Assembly (NCBI GenBank): GCA_964515555.1
Contig: CAZEVY010000052.1
Span: 1-35,113, forward strand
Direction: 5' to 3'
From: CAZEVY01 sp964515555
GTDB taxonomy: Bacteria > Acidobacteriota > Terriglobia > Bryobacterales > Bryobacteraceae
Length of the DNA stretch: 35,113 nucleotides
Position 1 is the first letter of the stretch; each line of letters starts with the position of its first letter. Position numbers and translations under genes: made by a program. This document shows, in pieces, positions 8,729-16,265 of this stretch. The notes beneath the pieces were generated by a model that worked only from the letters and a program-made list of their open reading frames with translations, was not told the DNA's origin and did not search any database.

Positions 8729-8917
8729 GTTCCTCTCGATTGTATCCGGGCGGCCCCGCATCCGCCATGCGTGCCCGGCGGGCGGCCGCGCCCCGCCGCG
8801 ATTGCTCCCGGTCCGCCCGGCGGCGGGGCCGCCTCAGCGCACAGCGCCGCGGTGCCGAAGCCGGGTGCTCACAGGTTCACGGAACTCGCTCGCGCCGCGG
8901 CTGCGTTGTGCGCTGGT

Positions 8918-10315
8918 TCACTGAAGAGAGCGCGCCGTGGCCGCGTACTTCTTCGCGGCGTCGGCGAATCGATAGGGCGACACGTCCGGCACGACACTCA
9001 CTTCGGTGGTCACCTTGAGCGGAAACTTTCCCGGCCCCGGGTACACCAGCTCGACGAAGAACGCCGTGAAGCCTTTCGCCGGCCGCGGCACGGCGGCGGT
9101 GTACACTCCCTTCGCCGTCTCCTTCAGCGGCGACGAAGTGTAGGCCTTGCCGATGAAGTCGAGCCGGAAATCCCGCGCCTCGGGATTGGTCGCCTGCCAC
9201 AGGTTCGCCTCCAGCGGAGGATCGGCCGCAGTCACTTGGAGCGACCCGTCCTTGCGCTTCTCCCACGAGTACCGTGGCCGCTTCCCACCGCCGATCACCG
9301 ACTGGTAGAAGGCGATCATCGTATCCACGGCGTCCGATCCCGCCAGGTTGTGCTTGGCGTTCGGCACGTAGCGCAGCAGCTTCTCCCCGGGCAGATCGCG
9401 ATAGTAGAACTGCGAATTGTCGGGCAGGAAGAACTCGTCGCCCGAGGCGTTGATGAGCATCTTGGGAATGCGCAGCCGCGGGCGCGCCCGGTACTCGTAC
9501 GGATCTTCGACCTTCAGCACGGCGCGATACTCCGGCGTCCCGACCTTATGCGGGAACAGCCCGTGATTCACATAGTCCTTGAGCGCCGGCGAGAAAAATC
9601 CGTAGACCTCGAAGTGATGGCGCGTGATGGCCTCGCTGTTCAATGCGTCGATGACGATCGGCATGATCGCCACCACCCGCTCGTCCACCGCGCCCACCAG
9701 CCACGACGTCCAGCCGCGCTTCGACCCGCCCGCGACGACAAAGCCGTCGACCTTGACGCCTCCTCCGGCCGCGCTCGCGGCGAACTCCTGGATCGCGTCC
9801 AAGGCCCGCACGCCGCTCTTGACCATCGCGAGGCGCACCAGCCAGGTGTCGTCTTTCGTCGAGAAGTGCTTCACGCGCGTGTAGGCGATCAGGTCGTCCT
9901 CGCTGCGGGCCTGTTCGGGCGAGTCGGTGAATCGCAGCGGCTGATTCGGGACCATGCCAAGTTCTGCCGCGATCGACGCGGTCTCGACGGCGGCGCGCAC
10001 CGTTCGCTCCGAGGCGGCCGCCGGCGGCGGACTGCCGTTGCGTCCTCCGCCGATGAACAGCAGCGCCTTGCTCGCCGCGACTTTGTCGGGACGCACGATC
10101 GTCAGCCAGTGTTTCCACACCGGGCGGTCGACGTCTTTCTCGCTGCGCCATGTCTGTGAGGTGAGCTCCAGCACATGGGTCTGGTAGCCGGCGCCGGGGA
10201 TGGTCTTCTCCATTCGCCAGGCGTAGACCGGGTCGCGCTGGGCGACGTAGCGGTCGAGGGCGGTCTGTGCGAAGGCGGCGATGTGTGCGGCCAGGAGAAT
10301 CGCGCAAATTCTCAT
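8918..10315 (-). CDS. Secreted PhoPQ-activated pathogenicity-related (PqaA-like) alpha/beta hydrolase
   Basis: 465 residues from ATG 10315, where a Sec signal peptide starts (MRICAILLAAHIAAFAQ); the frame is open further upstream but without a signal-like sequence. The PhoPQ_related family pattern is clear: DRYVAQRDPVYAWRM after the signal, LLFIGGGRNG, the nucleophile region VVAGGSKRGWTSW with Ser as likely nucleophile, an acid in INASGDEFFLPDN, and the terminal His in VPNAKHNLAGSD. The family name comes from Salmonella pqaA; the biochemical substrate is not settled, and in soil bacteria a secreted esterase or peptidase-like role is inferred. Despite the family name there is no evidence for control by the two-component pair downstream on the same strand. 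It is the last gene of the minus-strand run. Confidence 0.5.
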   Translation of the reverse strand: MRICAILLAAHIAAFAQTALDRYVAQRDPVYAWRMEKTIPGAGYQTHVLELTSQTWRSEKDVDRPVWKHWLTIVRPDKVAASKALLFIGGGRNGSPPPAAASERTVRAAVETASIAAELGMVPNQPLRFTDSPEQARSEDDLIAYTRVKHFSTKDDTWLVRLAMVKSGVRALDAIQEFAASAAGGGVKVDGFVVAGGSKRGWTSWLVGAVDERVVAIMPIVIDALNSEAITRHHFEVYGFFSPALKDYVNHGLFPHKVGTPEYRAVLKVEDPYEYRARPRLRIPKMLINASGDEFFLPDNSQFYYRDLPGEKLLRYVPNAKHNLAGSDAVDTMIAFYQSVIGGGKRPRYSWEKRKDGSLQVTAADPPLEANLWQATNPEARDFRLDFIGKAYTSSPLKETAKGVYTAAVPRPAKGFTAFFVELVYPGPGKFPLKVTTEVSVVPDVSPYRFADAAKKYAATARSLQ

Positions 10316-10353
10316 GACCATCAAGGGTATCAGGGCAGCGACGGTGCCCGTCG

Positions 10354-10506
10354 TCAGGGTCGGCCCACCCAGGTATCCGGAGGCGGTGCGAGGCGATCCA
10401 ACTCGGCGAGAAACTCCGGCCCGAGCCCCTCCCGGCGCGCCCCGTACCACATCGCCGCTTCCTCAGCGTCACGCTCTGCGTCACCGCCGGGGATCAGCGA
10501 GCGCAT
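10354..10506 (-). pseudogene. Truncated ParE/RelE-family toxin remnant
   Basis: A 50-residue frame whose ATG overlaps the antitoxin stop by one base (TGATG). The N-terminal part, EEAAMWYGARREGLGPEFL, is the first helical hairpin of ParE/RelE toxins (family pattern: Ala-x-x-W-Y-x-x-R-x-x-G-L-G-x-x-F). After LAELDRLA the sequence ends in an unrelated Pro-rich tail and a stop. The beta-sheet core and catalytic C-terminal half, about 45-50 residues, are missing. I found no continuation in the other two frames before 10315, so this looks like a deletion rather than a single frameshift. It should be inactive as a toxin. Confidence 0.5.
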
Positions 10507-10712
10507 CAGCGGGACCGCGGATTCCTTAGCTTGGAACGGATCTCGTCGCGCACCTCCGTCCAGGGCCTCGTGGCTTCGGGATTCGCGGAATGGGCCGCGA
10601 GCCGTTTGTCCAGTTCCCGGCGATGCCACTCGGGCATCGGCACCCGATCCGGCCGTGCCGCGATCCGGTCCCACAGCGACTGAACGTAGTCGATCTGGTC
10701 GTCAACCGGCAA
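10506..10712 (-). CDS. Addiction-module antitoxin (TIGR02574/PF09720-like)
   Basis: 68 residues from a TTG at 10712; no ATG or GTG is available in frame closer than the upstream gene. The sequence shows the family hallmarks: IDYVQSLWDRIAARPD near the start, then PEWHRRELDKRLAAHSANP and RPWTEVRDEI. These small helical proteins are the unstable antitoxins of ParE-type modules and usually sit just 5' of the toxin, as here. It begins 22 nt after the secreted START-like gene. With the toxin truncated, the gene is probably a relic or acts only as a silent regulator or antidote. Confidence 0.5.
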   Translation of the reverse strand: MPVDDQIDYVQSLWDRIAARPDRVPMPEWHRRELDKRLAAHSANPEATRPWTEVRDEIRSKLRNPRSR

Positions 10713-10734
10713 CTCATCGAAGCCGGGAAAGCGG

Positions 10735-11523
10735 CTACTTCTTCGTCGCCACCAGCGCGGCGCGCGTGTTGCGCACCATATCCTCCAGCAGATCCTTGTG
10801 GACGCCGCGGAGAAACGTCGCCATGCCGAAGAACATGTCCCTGGAAAGCGACAGCGCTTCGATCTGCAAATACGTCCCGCCGTCGCGCTCCAGGACCCGG
10901 TAGTACGAGACGTACCGCCACAGGTAGCCGCGCTCGCCGCCGGGCTGAGTGGGCCGCTCGTTGGATTCGCCCGCGTCGTCGATCTCCTGAATCCTGACGG
11001 CGTTGGTGCGGCACACCGCGCGCGTGGCGTCGATCGGCGTGAAATGCACCTCGTGCTCGGTGTCGGTCGTCAGGCTCTGGAAGAACTTGCGCCGATAGAG
11101 CCGCAGCGCGACTCGCAGGTCGTTGCCGTTGCGCTCGATCAGCTTCGAGCGCTGGAAGTAGGGCTCGTGGATCTTCGCGTAGCGGTCGAAATCGAGCAGC
11201 AGCGCGAAGGTCTGTTTCAGCGTGACGCCTTTCAGGAACGCCAGGCTGACCCAGTGGTGAATCATTCCGTCGGGAACCTGAAGATCGGAAGGACGCAGGT
11301 CCTCGGTCACGATGTCGCCCTTGCGTACCCGCGATTCCAGCGGCTTGCGTTTGCCCTCCTCGAGGGCGTCGCTGAACAGGAACACCTGCCCGCCGCGCAG
11401 CTCGTTCTGCACGCGCGCGTCGTTCCACTCCAGGTAGCCTTCGAAAGCGCGGCGCGTGTCCGGCTTGAGTTCGGCGGCCGGCGCCGCCGCCAGCGCCAGG
11501 CACGCCCACAGCGCGCGGGTCAC
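10735..11523 (-). CDS. Secreted SRPBCC/START-like protein of unknown function
   Basis: 262 residues from a GTG at 11523 that overlaps the stop of the SDR gene by GTGA. The N-terminus (MTRALWACLALAAAPAAEL) is a signal peptide. The rest has a pattern like START/SRPBCC lipid-binding proteins: a segment about losses of material (HHWVSLAFLKGVTLKQTFALLLDF split here as HHWVSLAFLKGV and FALLLDFDRY), then alternating beta-strands, and a long C-terminal helix (FLRGVHKDLLEDMVRNTRAA). The family assignment is an inference from fold-like pattern only. It is translationally coupled to the reductase-like SDR, which suggests a joint role in handling a lipid or acyl substrate. Confidence 0.5.
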   Translation of the reverse strand: MTRALWACLALAAAPAAELKPDTRRAFEGYLEWNDARVQNELRGGQVFLFSDALEEGKRKPLESRVRKGDIVTEDLRPSDLQVPDGMIHHWVSLAFLKGVTLKQTFALLLDFDRYAKIHEPYFQRSKLIERNGNDLRVALRLYRRKFFQSLTTDTEHEVHFTPIDATRAVCRTNAVRIQEIDDAGESNERPTQPGGERGYLWRYVSYYRVLERDGGTYLQIEALSLSRDMFFGMATFLRGVHKDLLEDMVRNTRAALVATKK

Positions 11524-12608
11524 CCCCGCCCCCAGTCGGTCTCCAGGCAGTAATTCAACACCTTGGAATACGTGTCGCGGACCGAAGGGGTTGCGATCCC
11601 CGCCGGCGCCAGGTGCGACAGCGTCAACCGGTTTTCGAAGCACTGGTGCAGCGCCAGGTGCGGCAGGAAGAAGCTCAGCACCCGCGTCAGCTCCACCAGC
11701 AGACGATGCCCGGTGCGGCGCGCCTGCCCGACGAACTCCTCGTACTCCTTCAGACTCACCAGGCGCGGCACGCGGATCGGACGGAACCGCTCCGCCTTGG
11801 GGTGCGATTCGAACACACCGCGCGTCAACTCGATCATCTCGCCGACCGGAAATCCCGGCCCCGAGCACAGGTGGAAAACCTTGCCCGCCGCAAAGCCTTC
11901 GTCGACCAGCCACGCCAGGGCGGGAACGATCCAGTCGATCGCCACCATGTCGACCGGCGCCGCCGGGTCCGCCGGTACCACCGGCAGCAGATGATTGCGC
12001 GGGAACAGCCGCATCAGTTGGTGGACGTGATTGAACTGGCGCACGCATCCGGTGCGCGAATCGCCGATGATGGAGCTCAGCCGCACGATCGCCACCGGCA
12101 GGTCGCCCCGCCGCCGCAACACCAGTTGCTCGGCCTCGTACTTGGTCTGTTGATAGCTGCTCGAAAACGGCGGCGGCTTCTCGATGGGTTCTTCCCGGAT
12201 GGGCCCGGTCGTGCGCCCCGCCGCGTACACGCTGCTGACGTGAACGAACTTGCCGAGCCGCCGGCACCCGGCCGCCAGGTCGAGCAGGTTCGCCGTGCCG
12301 TCGACGTTGGCCGCGCGCGCCTCCTCGATCGGCAGGTCGAAGCGCGTCTCGGCGGCGCAATGCACCACTTCGGTGAGATTCGCGCGGAGCTCGTCGATCC
12401 GCGCGGCGTCCAGGCCCAGCCGCGGCCGCCGCAAATCGCCCTCGACTATCGTCACGCCGGGGCGGACGAGCTTCTCGCCGATTCGGCTCCGTTCGCGCGT
12501 CAGCAGGTAGAGGCGGCGGGCGGGCCGCGTCGCGAGAAGCCGTTCCACCAGCTCACCGCCGACGAGGCCGGAAGCGCCGGTCAACAGCGCTGTGGAAGGC
12601 GCATCCAT
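11520..12608 (-). CDS. Extended SDR, thioester-reductase/male-sterility-like NAD(P)-binding protein
   Basis: 362 residues. TGASGLVGGEL at 10-20 is the extended-SDR nucleotide-binding loop; VHVSSVY supplies the catalytic Ser at about 125-126 and Tyr152/Lys156 (YQQTK) complete the triad. VVHCAAETRFDLP and LRANVDGTANLL-like text (AANVDGTANLLDLA) are typical of the NAD_binding_4 group, which includes reductase domains that release acyl-thioesters as aldehydes. There is no carrier or adenylation domain, so this is a stand-alone protein. The substrate is unknown. The C-terminal 120 residues are mostly helical and family-specific. Its stop overlaps the next gene (GTGA). Confidence 0.5.
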   Translation of the reverse strand: MDAPSTALLTGASGLVGGELVERLLATRPARRLYLLTRERSRIGEKLVRPGVTIVEGDLRRPRLGLDAARIDELRANLTEVVHCAAETRFDLPIEEARAANVDGTANLLDLAAGCRRLGKFVHVSSVYAAGRTTGPIREEPIEKPPPFSSSYQQTKYEAEQLVLRRRGDLPVAIVRLSSIIGDSRTGCVRQFNHVHQLMRLFPRNHLLPVVPADPAAPVDMVAIDWIVPALAWLVDEGFAAGKVFHLCSGPGFPVGEMIELTRGVFESHPKAERFRPIRVPRLVSLKEYEEFVGQARRTGHRLLVELTRVLSFFLPHLALHQCFENRLTLSHLAPAGIATPSVRDTYSKVLNYCLETDWGRG

Positions 12609-12654
12609 TCAGGGAAACCGAAGGGTAACACACCGCCGCCGCGCGGCGCGGTCA

Positions 12655-13479
12655 TTACGGTTTCAGCGCGGCGAGCGCGCGATCGATCTCCCCCTCCCTA
12701 TCGACGACCGGTCCGTTGAACAGCGTCGCCGCCGGAAGCGCGTCGCCCCAGACCGCGCCGGGCGGATAGAACGCCGCCAGGTCCCAGAGCACCTGCTTGC
12801 GTCGGCAGCACTCCGGTGTGGGCTGCGGCGCGCGCGCATCGCGATCCATCCGCACAGCCACCAGGTGATCGCGATCCCAGTAGTGCTCCGCCCGCGAGTC
12901 GCCGACCCGCGCCCTCGCGCCGCTCCCAGGCGCGCCCCAGTCGGTGAGGATAATCGGCTCCCAGACGACGTAGACGCGCACCTTCGCGCCGCGATGCCGG
13001 TCGAGCACGCTCTGGACTGCGGAGGCCCCCCGCAGACAGGTCCCTCAAGTCGGCGAGAGCAGCACGATCAGCCGCGCGGAGTCCGCGTGTCGGTTGAAAT
13101 CGTCCTTGAGGCGCGCGAAGGCCGCGCCGTCGAGCTGTGTGAGCGATGGAGCCGATCGCCCGCCCGGCGTCCAGTCGGCGGCGATTCCCGCGAGCGTCTG
13201 CGGAAACACCAGGAGTGCGCCGACGATCGCGCCCGAGACACACAGCACCGCGATAGTGAGGCGGCTGCGCCGGCGGCAGCTTCGGTTTCGCCAGAATTGC
13301 ACGGCACCGAAGACCAGCAGGGCCGCGGCCAGCGCCATCAGCCACGGCTGCAGGTCGCCGGCGAGCGTCCCCAGTCCCGCCACGCCGATGGCCGCGGGAA
13401 TCCCCACCGGCAGGCAGCACAGGATCGAGACCACCGCGCTGATCGCGGCGGCGAGCGGTGCGCTGCGTTCTCCCTTCAC
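12655..13479 (-). CDS. Probable selenoprotein: MerT-like membrane domain fused to thioredoxin-like domain with UxxC (in-frame TGA)
   Basis: Read as one 274-residue protein from a GTG at 13479 (overlapping the upstream stop by GTGA, with AAGG 5 nt before) through an in-frame TGA at 13047-13045 to the stop at 12655. Residues about 10-32, 41-62 and 72-93 are membrane helices, with Cys21-Cys22 in the first helix as in the mercuric transporter MerT. Residues about 115-274 look like a thioredoxin fold: beta-strand LIVLLSPT, then U145-G-T-C148, a helix, strand KVRVYVVWEPI, and a candidate cis-proline in LPAATLFNG (Pro249). A second Cys pair is Cys224-Cys225. The TGA sits exactly where the first redox Cys would be and the frame is intact for 129 codons after it. 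Alternatives are a nonsense mutation or sequencing error. Function inferred: membrane-tethered thiol/selenol redox or metal handling. Confidence 0.5.
13014..13047 (-). promoter_or_regulatory. SECIS-like hairpin directly after the in-frame TGA
   Basis: Minus strand. The TGA is 13047-13045. CTGCGG (13035-13030) pairs perfectly with CCGCAG (13022-13017) around the loop GGGGCCT (13029-13023). GGA (13043-13041) can also pair with TCC (13016-13014), leaving a 5-nt bulge on the 5' side. The loop begins 15 nt after the TGA and its first two bases are G, which fits or nearly fits the usual bacterial SECIS description (stem-loop just 3' of the UGA with G at the start of the apical loop). Recognition by SelB is inferred, not shown. 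Confidence 0.5.
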
Positions 13480-15182
13480 TTCACCCTTGAGAATACCAGC
13501 GGGAACAGGATGTCCCACCCCCCGGCCGGCGGCAACGCATACCGCGACAGCGTCTTTGCCGACTCCTCCTTCGCCCCGGTCTCGCGCAGCGCGACGCCGA
13601 GCATCATCCGGAACAGGCCGTCGCCGGTGGGCGGCGCTGCCGCGACGAGCTGGCGCAACAACGGCGCGGCATCGCCGTAGCGGCGGTCGGCGAACAGTGC
13701 GTATGCAAGCGCCTGCCGCTGGAAGCCCGCCAGCGCCGGACCCGGGAATGCGCGCGCCGCGCGAGCCTGCCACTCGGCGGCCGTCGCCGAAGGCTCGGTG
13801 AGAAACAGCGCCAGAGCCGCCACGGCCGATAATCCCGTCTTCCCCGCGCGCGCCGACCGCTCGGCATGGCCGCGCGCGCGCGGCCTGTCGCCCTCGATCA
13901 GGCTCCACACCGCGAGTTGCGCCCAGTCCTGTGACGATTCCGCTTTCGCGGCGAGAGCCTCCAGGCGTGTGCGCGCCTGCGGGCGGCGGCCGGCGAGAAA
14001 GTCCCACTGCGCGGCGATGCGCTCGGCGCCGATCGCGTCGGATCTCGCGCGCATATCGAGAAACGACTTCATGTGCGCCTCGGCGCGTGCCGTGTCGCCA
14101 CGCCAGAGCGCCGACTGCGCCGCTTTCGCCAATTCGCCCCCCGCGAGGAACGACGGGTTCCGCCGATGCGCCTCCAGAAACGCCGCCTCGGCCTCGGCGA
14201 ATCTCCCGTGGTGATGCAGGACCTCGCCCAGCGAGTCGCGCGGATTCGGCGACTGCGGCTCCAGCTTCTCGTACTCGGCCAGGCTCGCGCGCGCCGCGTC
14301 GATGTCGCCCGAGAACGCCTGCGCGTAGGCCATGTCGTTCCAGACGAGGCCGTTCTCGGGGTCGGCCGCGATGGCGCGGCGGTACGCGGCGACCGCTTGG
14401 TCGAAGCGCCACCTCTGCGCGAGGGCGTCGGCCAGCGTCTTGGCGGAGGCGCTGTCGGCAGGCGTCGCCGCCGAGGCTTTGCCGAGCGCTGCCAGCCGCG
14501 CCTCCGGGTCACCCGCGAGCGCGGCGCGAATCGCCTCCAATCGCGCGACGGAAAGCTCGTCGGTCCCCTGCGGAACTTCGCGCAACAGCGCGTCGATCCG
14601 CCCGCGGTCGCCGCGCGACATCAACACCTCCACCAGGCCGAGGCGGGCTTCGCCGAACGCCGGGTCGGCCGCGAGCGCTTTCTCGAGCGCTTCACGCCGC
14701 GCGTCGAGCGCCTCCGCCAGGAGCGCCGAGGCGTAGTGCCGGGCGGCCTCCGCGTTCTTCGGACCGCGATCGTGCGCTACGCCGGCGATCTCGCGCGCCA
14801 GCGCGGAGGCAGCCGCCGAAGGGCCGGCGTCGGTCCGGGTGGAAAACGAGAACGCCCGCGTCTTCCCCGAACGCAGGTCTTCGTCGATGGCGCTCACGCG
14901 AACGCCGCCGTCCCGCACGGTGTAGTAGCCCGCGACGATCCGCGTCGCCCGCAGTCGCAACGCATCCTGGCGCGTCGCCGACCACATCGGGTGCAGTGCC
15001 GCCGATCCTTGCGCCTGCGCCGCCGCCATAGCCGCCGCCGCCGCGCCGATCCAATCGTGCGACGAGTCGCCGGAGAGATTCTCGAGCGGCAGGATAGCCA
15101 CGCGCGCCGCGCCCGTTGGCGCTTCCTGGCGCGTGCAGGCGGCCAGCGCGCAGGCCAGTGCCACCGCCAGCGGTCGGGTCAC
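13476..15182 (-). CDS. TPR-repeat lipoprotein with FlgO/TolB-like N-terminal domain
   Basis: 568 residues from GTG 15182; another in-frame GTG lies at 15200. From 15182 the protein begins with a lipoprotein signal ending in LAAC, so Cys16 would be lipidated and the protein held in an envelope membrane. The N-terminal part (ARVAILPLENLSGDSSHDWIG) matches the domain that precedes TPR arrays in CadC/adenylate-cyclase-associated proteins and FlgO. After about residue 160 there are repeated 34-residue helical pairs such as AVAAYRRAIAADPENGLVW and AEAAFLEAHRRNPSF, that is, TPRs for protein-protein contact. It is the first gene of the minus-strand run and its stop overlaps the start of the probable selenoprotein, so the two are likely made together. 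Confidence 0.5.
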   Translation of the reverse strand: MTRPLAVALACALAACTRQEAPTGAARVAILPLENLSGDSSHDWIGAAAAAMAAAQAQGSAALHPMWSATRQDALRLRATRIVAGYYTVRDGGVRVSAIDEDLRSGKTRAFSFSTRTDAGPSAAASALAREIAGVAHDRGPKNAEAARHYASALLAEALDARREALEKALAADPAFGEARLGLVEVLMSRGDRGRIDALLREVPQGTDELSVARLEAIRAALAGDPEARLAALGKASAATPADSASAKTLADALAQRWRFDQAVAAYRRAIAADPENGLVWNDMAYAQAFSGDIDAARASLAEYEKLEPQSPNPRDSLGEVLHHHGRFAEAEAAFLEAHRRNPSFLAGGELAKAAQSALWRGDTARAEAHMKSFLDMRARSDAIGAERIAAQWDFLAGRRPQARTRLEALAAKAESSQDWAQLAVWSLIEGDRPRARGHAERSARAGKTGLSAVAALALFLTEPSATAAEWQARAARAFPGPALAGFQRQALAYALFADRRYGDAAPLLRQLVAAAPPTGDGLFRMMLGVALRETGAKEESAKTLSRYALPPAGGWDILFPLVFSRVK

Positions 15183-15227
15183 GTCTCTATGATCGCTCAC
15201 GCCCCGATATATTCTGGAAGGTCCGTC

Positions 15228-16265
15228 ATGCGCGCCGTCCAGCTTGTCGCCCCACGCCGCCTCGAAATGCGCGACCTCGCCGCGCCCCGCGAACCCGGCC
15301 CCGGCGAGGTGCTGGTGCGCATCCGCGCCATCGGCCTGTGCGGCAGCGACATGCACTGGTACCTCGAAGGCGGCATCGGCGCGGTGCGCGCGACTTATCC
15401 GATGGTGCTCGGCCACGAGCCTGCCGGCGAGATCGTCGCCGTGGGCCGCGATGTCGACGACCGTGCCGCCGGCGACCGCGTCGCCATCGAGCCCACGCTG
15501 AGCTGCGGCCATTGCGAGTTCTGCCTTCGTGGAGCGCCCAACCAGTGCCCGCAGGGGATCTTTCAGGGCGGACCGCAGGCGCCGGGCTTCTTCCGCGAAT
15601 ACGCCGTCGTCCCCGCGCACAACACCGACCTCGCGCCCCGAGGCATGCCCTTCGATCGCATCGCGCTCGCCGAGCCTGTCGCCGTGGTGGTGAACGTCTT
15701 CGACCGGGTCCCGGTGCGCGCGGGCGATACCGTCGCCGTGATCGGCGCGGGCTCCATCGGGCTGCTCTGCATCGCCATGGCGAAGCTCGCGGGTGCGTCG
15801 CTGGTGGTCGCCGCCGACCGCGTGCCGCATCGTCTCGCCCTGGCGCGAGCGATGGGTGCGGGCGTCGCGGTGCTGACGCCGGGGGAAAGCGTGGTCGACG
15901 CCGTGATGGACGCGACGCGCGGGCGCGGCGTCGATGTGGCGATCGAGGCCGCCGGGTCGGCCGAAACGGTGAATGCCGCCCTCGCCGCGGCCCGCTCCGG
16001 AGGGCGGGCCGTCCTCATCGGGCTGACATCGGACGTCGCCATGCCGGTCGACCTGATGACGGCCATGTCGAAGGAGCTGCGCATCCAGACGGTGAAGCGC
16101 TCGAATCACCGCGGCGCGGCGGCCATGAAGCTGCTCGAAGCGGACGCCATCCCTCTTTCTGTAGTCACTCATCGCCTTCCGCTCGAAAAAACCTCCGACG
16201 CCTTCGAAATGCTTGCGAATTACGCCGATAATATCGGCAAGCTCCTCGTCGAGATTCCCGAATGA
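15228..16265 (+). CDS. Zinc-dependent medium-chain dehydrogenase (sorbitol/threonine dehydrogenase-like)
   Basis: 345 residues. The MDR pattern is complete: catalytic zinc ligands in IGLCGSDMHWY (Cys) and LGHEPAGEI (His-Glu), the structural zinc loop with four Cys in CGHCEFCLRGAPNQC, and a Rossmann motif VIGAGSIGLLCIAMAK followed by an acidic residue (AADR). It should oxidise a secondary alcohol of a polyol or sugar with NAD(P). GGAAGG-like GGAAGG lies 7 nt before the ATG. Its stop overlaps the rhamnulokinase ATG by ATGA, so it probably works in the same deoxysugar or polyol pathway. The exact substrate is not readable. It is divergent from the TPR lipoprotein gene, sharing a 45-nt gap containing TATATT at 15207-15212. 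Confidence 0.5.
   Translation: MRAVQLVAPRRLEMRDLAAPREPGPGEVLVRIRAIGLCGSDMHWYLEGGIGAVRATYPMVLGHEPAGEIVAVGRDVDDRAAGDRVAIEPTLSCGHCEFCLRGAPNQCPQGIFQGGPQAPGFFREYAVVPAHNTDLAPRGMPFDRIALAEPVAVVVNVFDRVPVRAGDTVAVIGAGSIGLLCIAMAKLAGASLVVAADRVPHRLALARAMGAGVAVLTPGESVVDAVMDATRGRGVDVAIEAAGSAETVNAALAAARSGGRAVLIGLTSDVAMPVDLMTAMSKELRIQTVKRSNHRGAAAMKLLEADAIPLSVVTHRLPLEKTSDAFEMLANYADNIGKLLVEIPE

Noticed and set aside
6501..8768. 755-codon minus-strand frame across the two-component genes
   Set aside because: Out-of-frame reading of the kinase and regulator, with Arg/Pro-rich content and no motif; the true frames carry all family motifs.
8762..8917. Possible gene or regulatory element upstream of the response regulator
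   Set aside because: 156 nt of GC-rich sequence with no promoter-like hexamer pair or start-proximal motif that I could support.
10735..12360. 541-codon minus-strand frame containing the START-like gene
   Set aside because: Only the part from GTG 11523 has a signal peptide and coding look; the first 279 codons are antisense-type shadow of the SDR gene.
12655..13008. Separate 117-codon gene starting at GTG 13008
   Set aside because: It would start inside a thioredoxin fold, lacking the first strand and the redox motif; in-frame continuity with the upstream frame through the TGA is a better explanation.
13045..14412. 455-codon frame ending at the TGA as a complete protein
   Set aside because: Only the last 144 codons are real; the rest is a shadow of the TPR gene, and ending there would leave the thioredoxin fold cut after its first strand.
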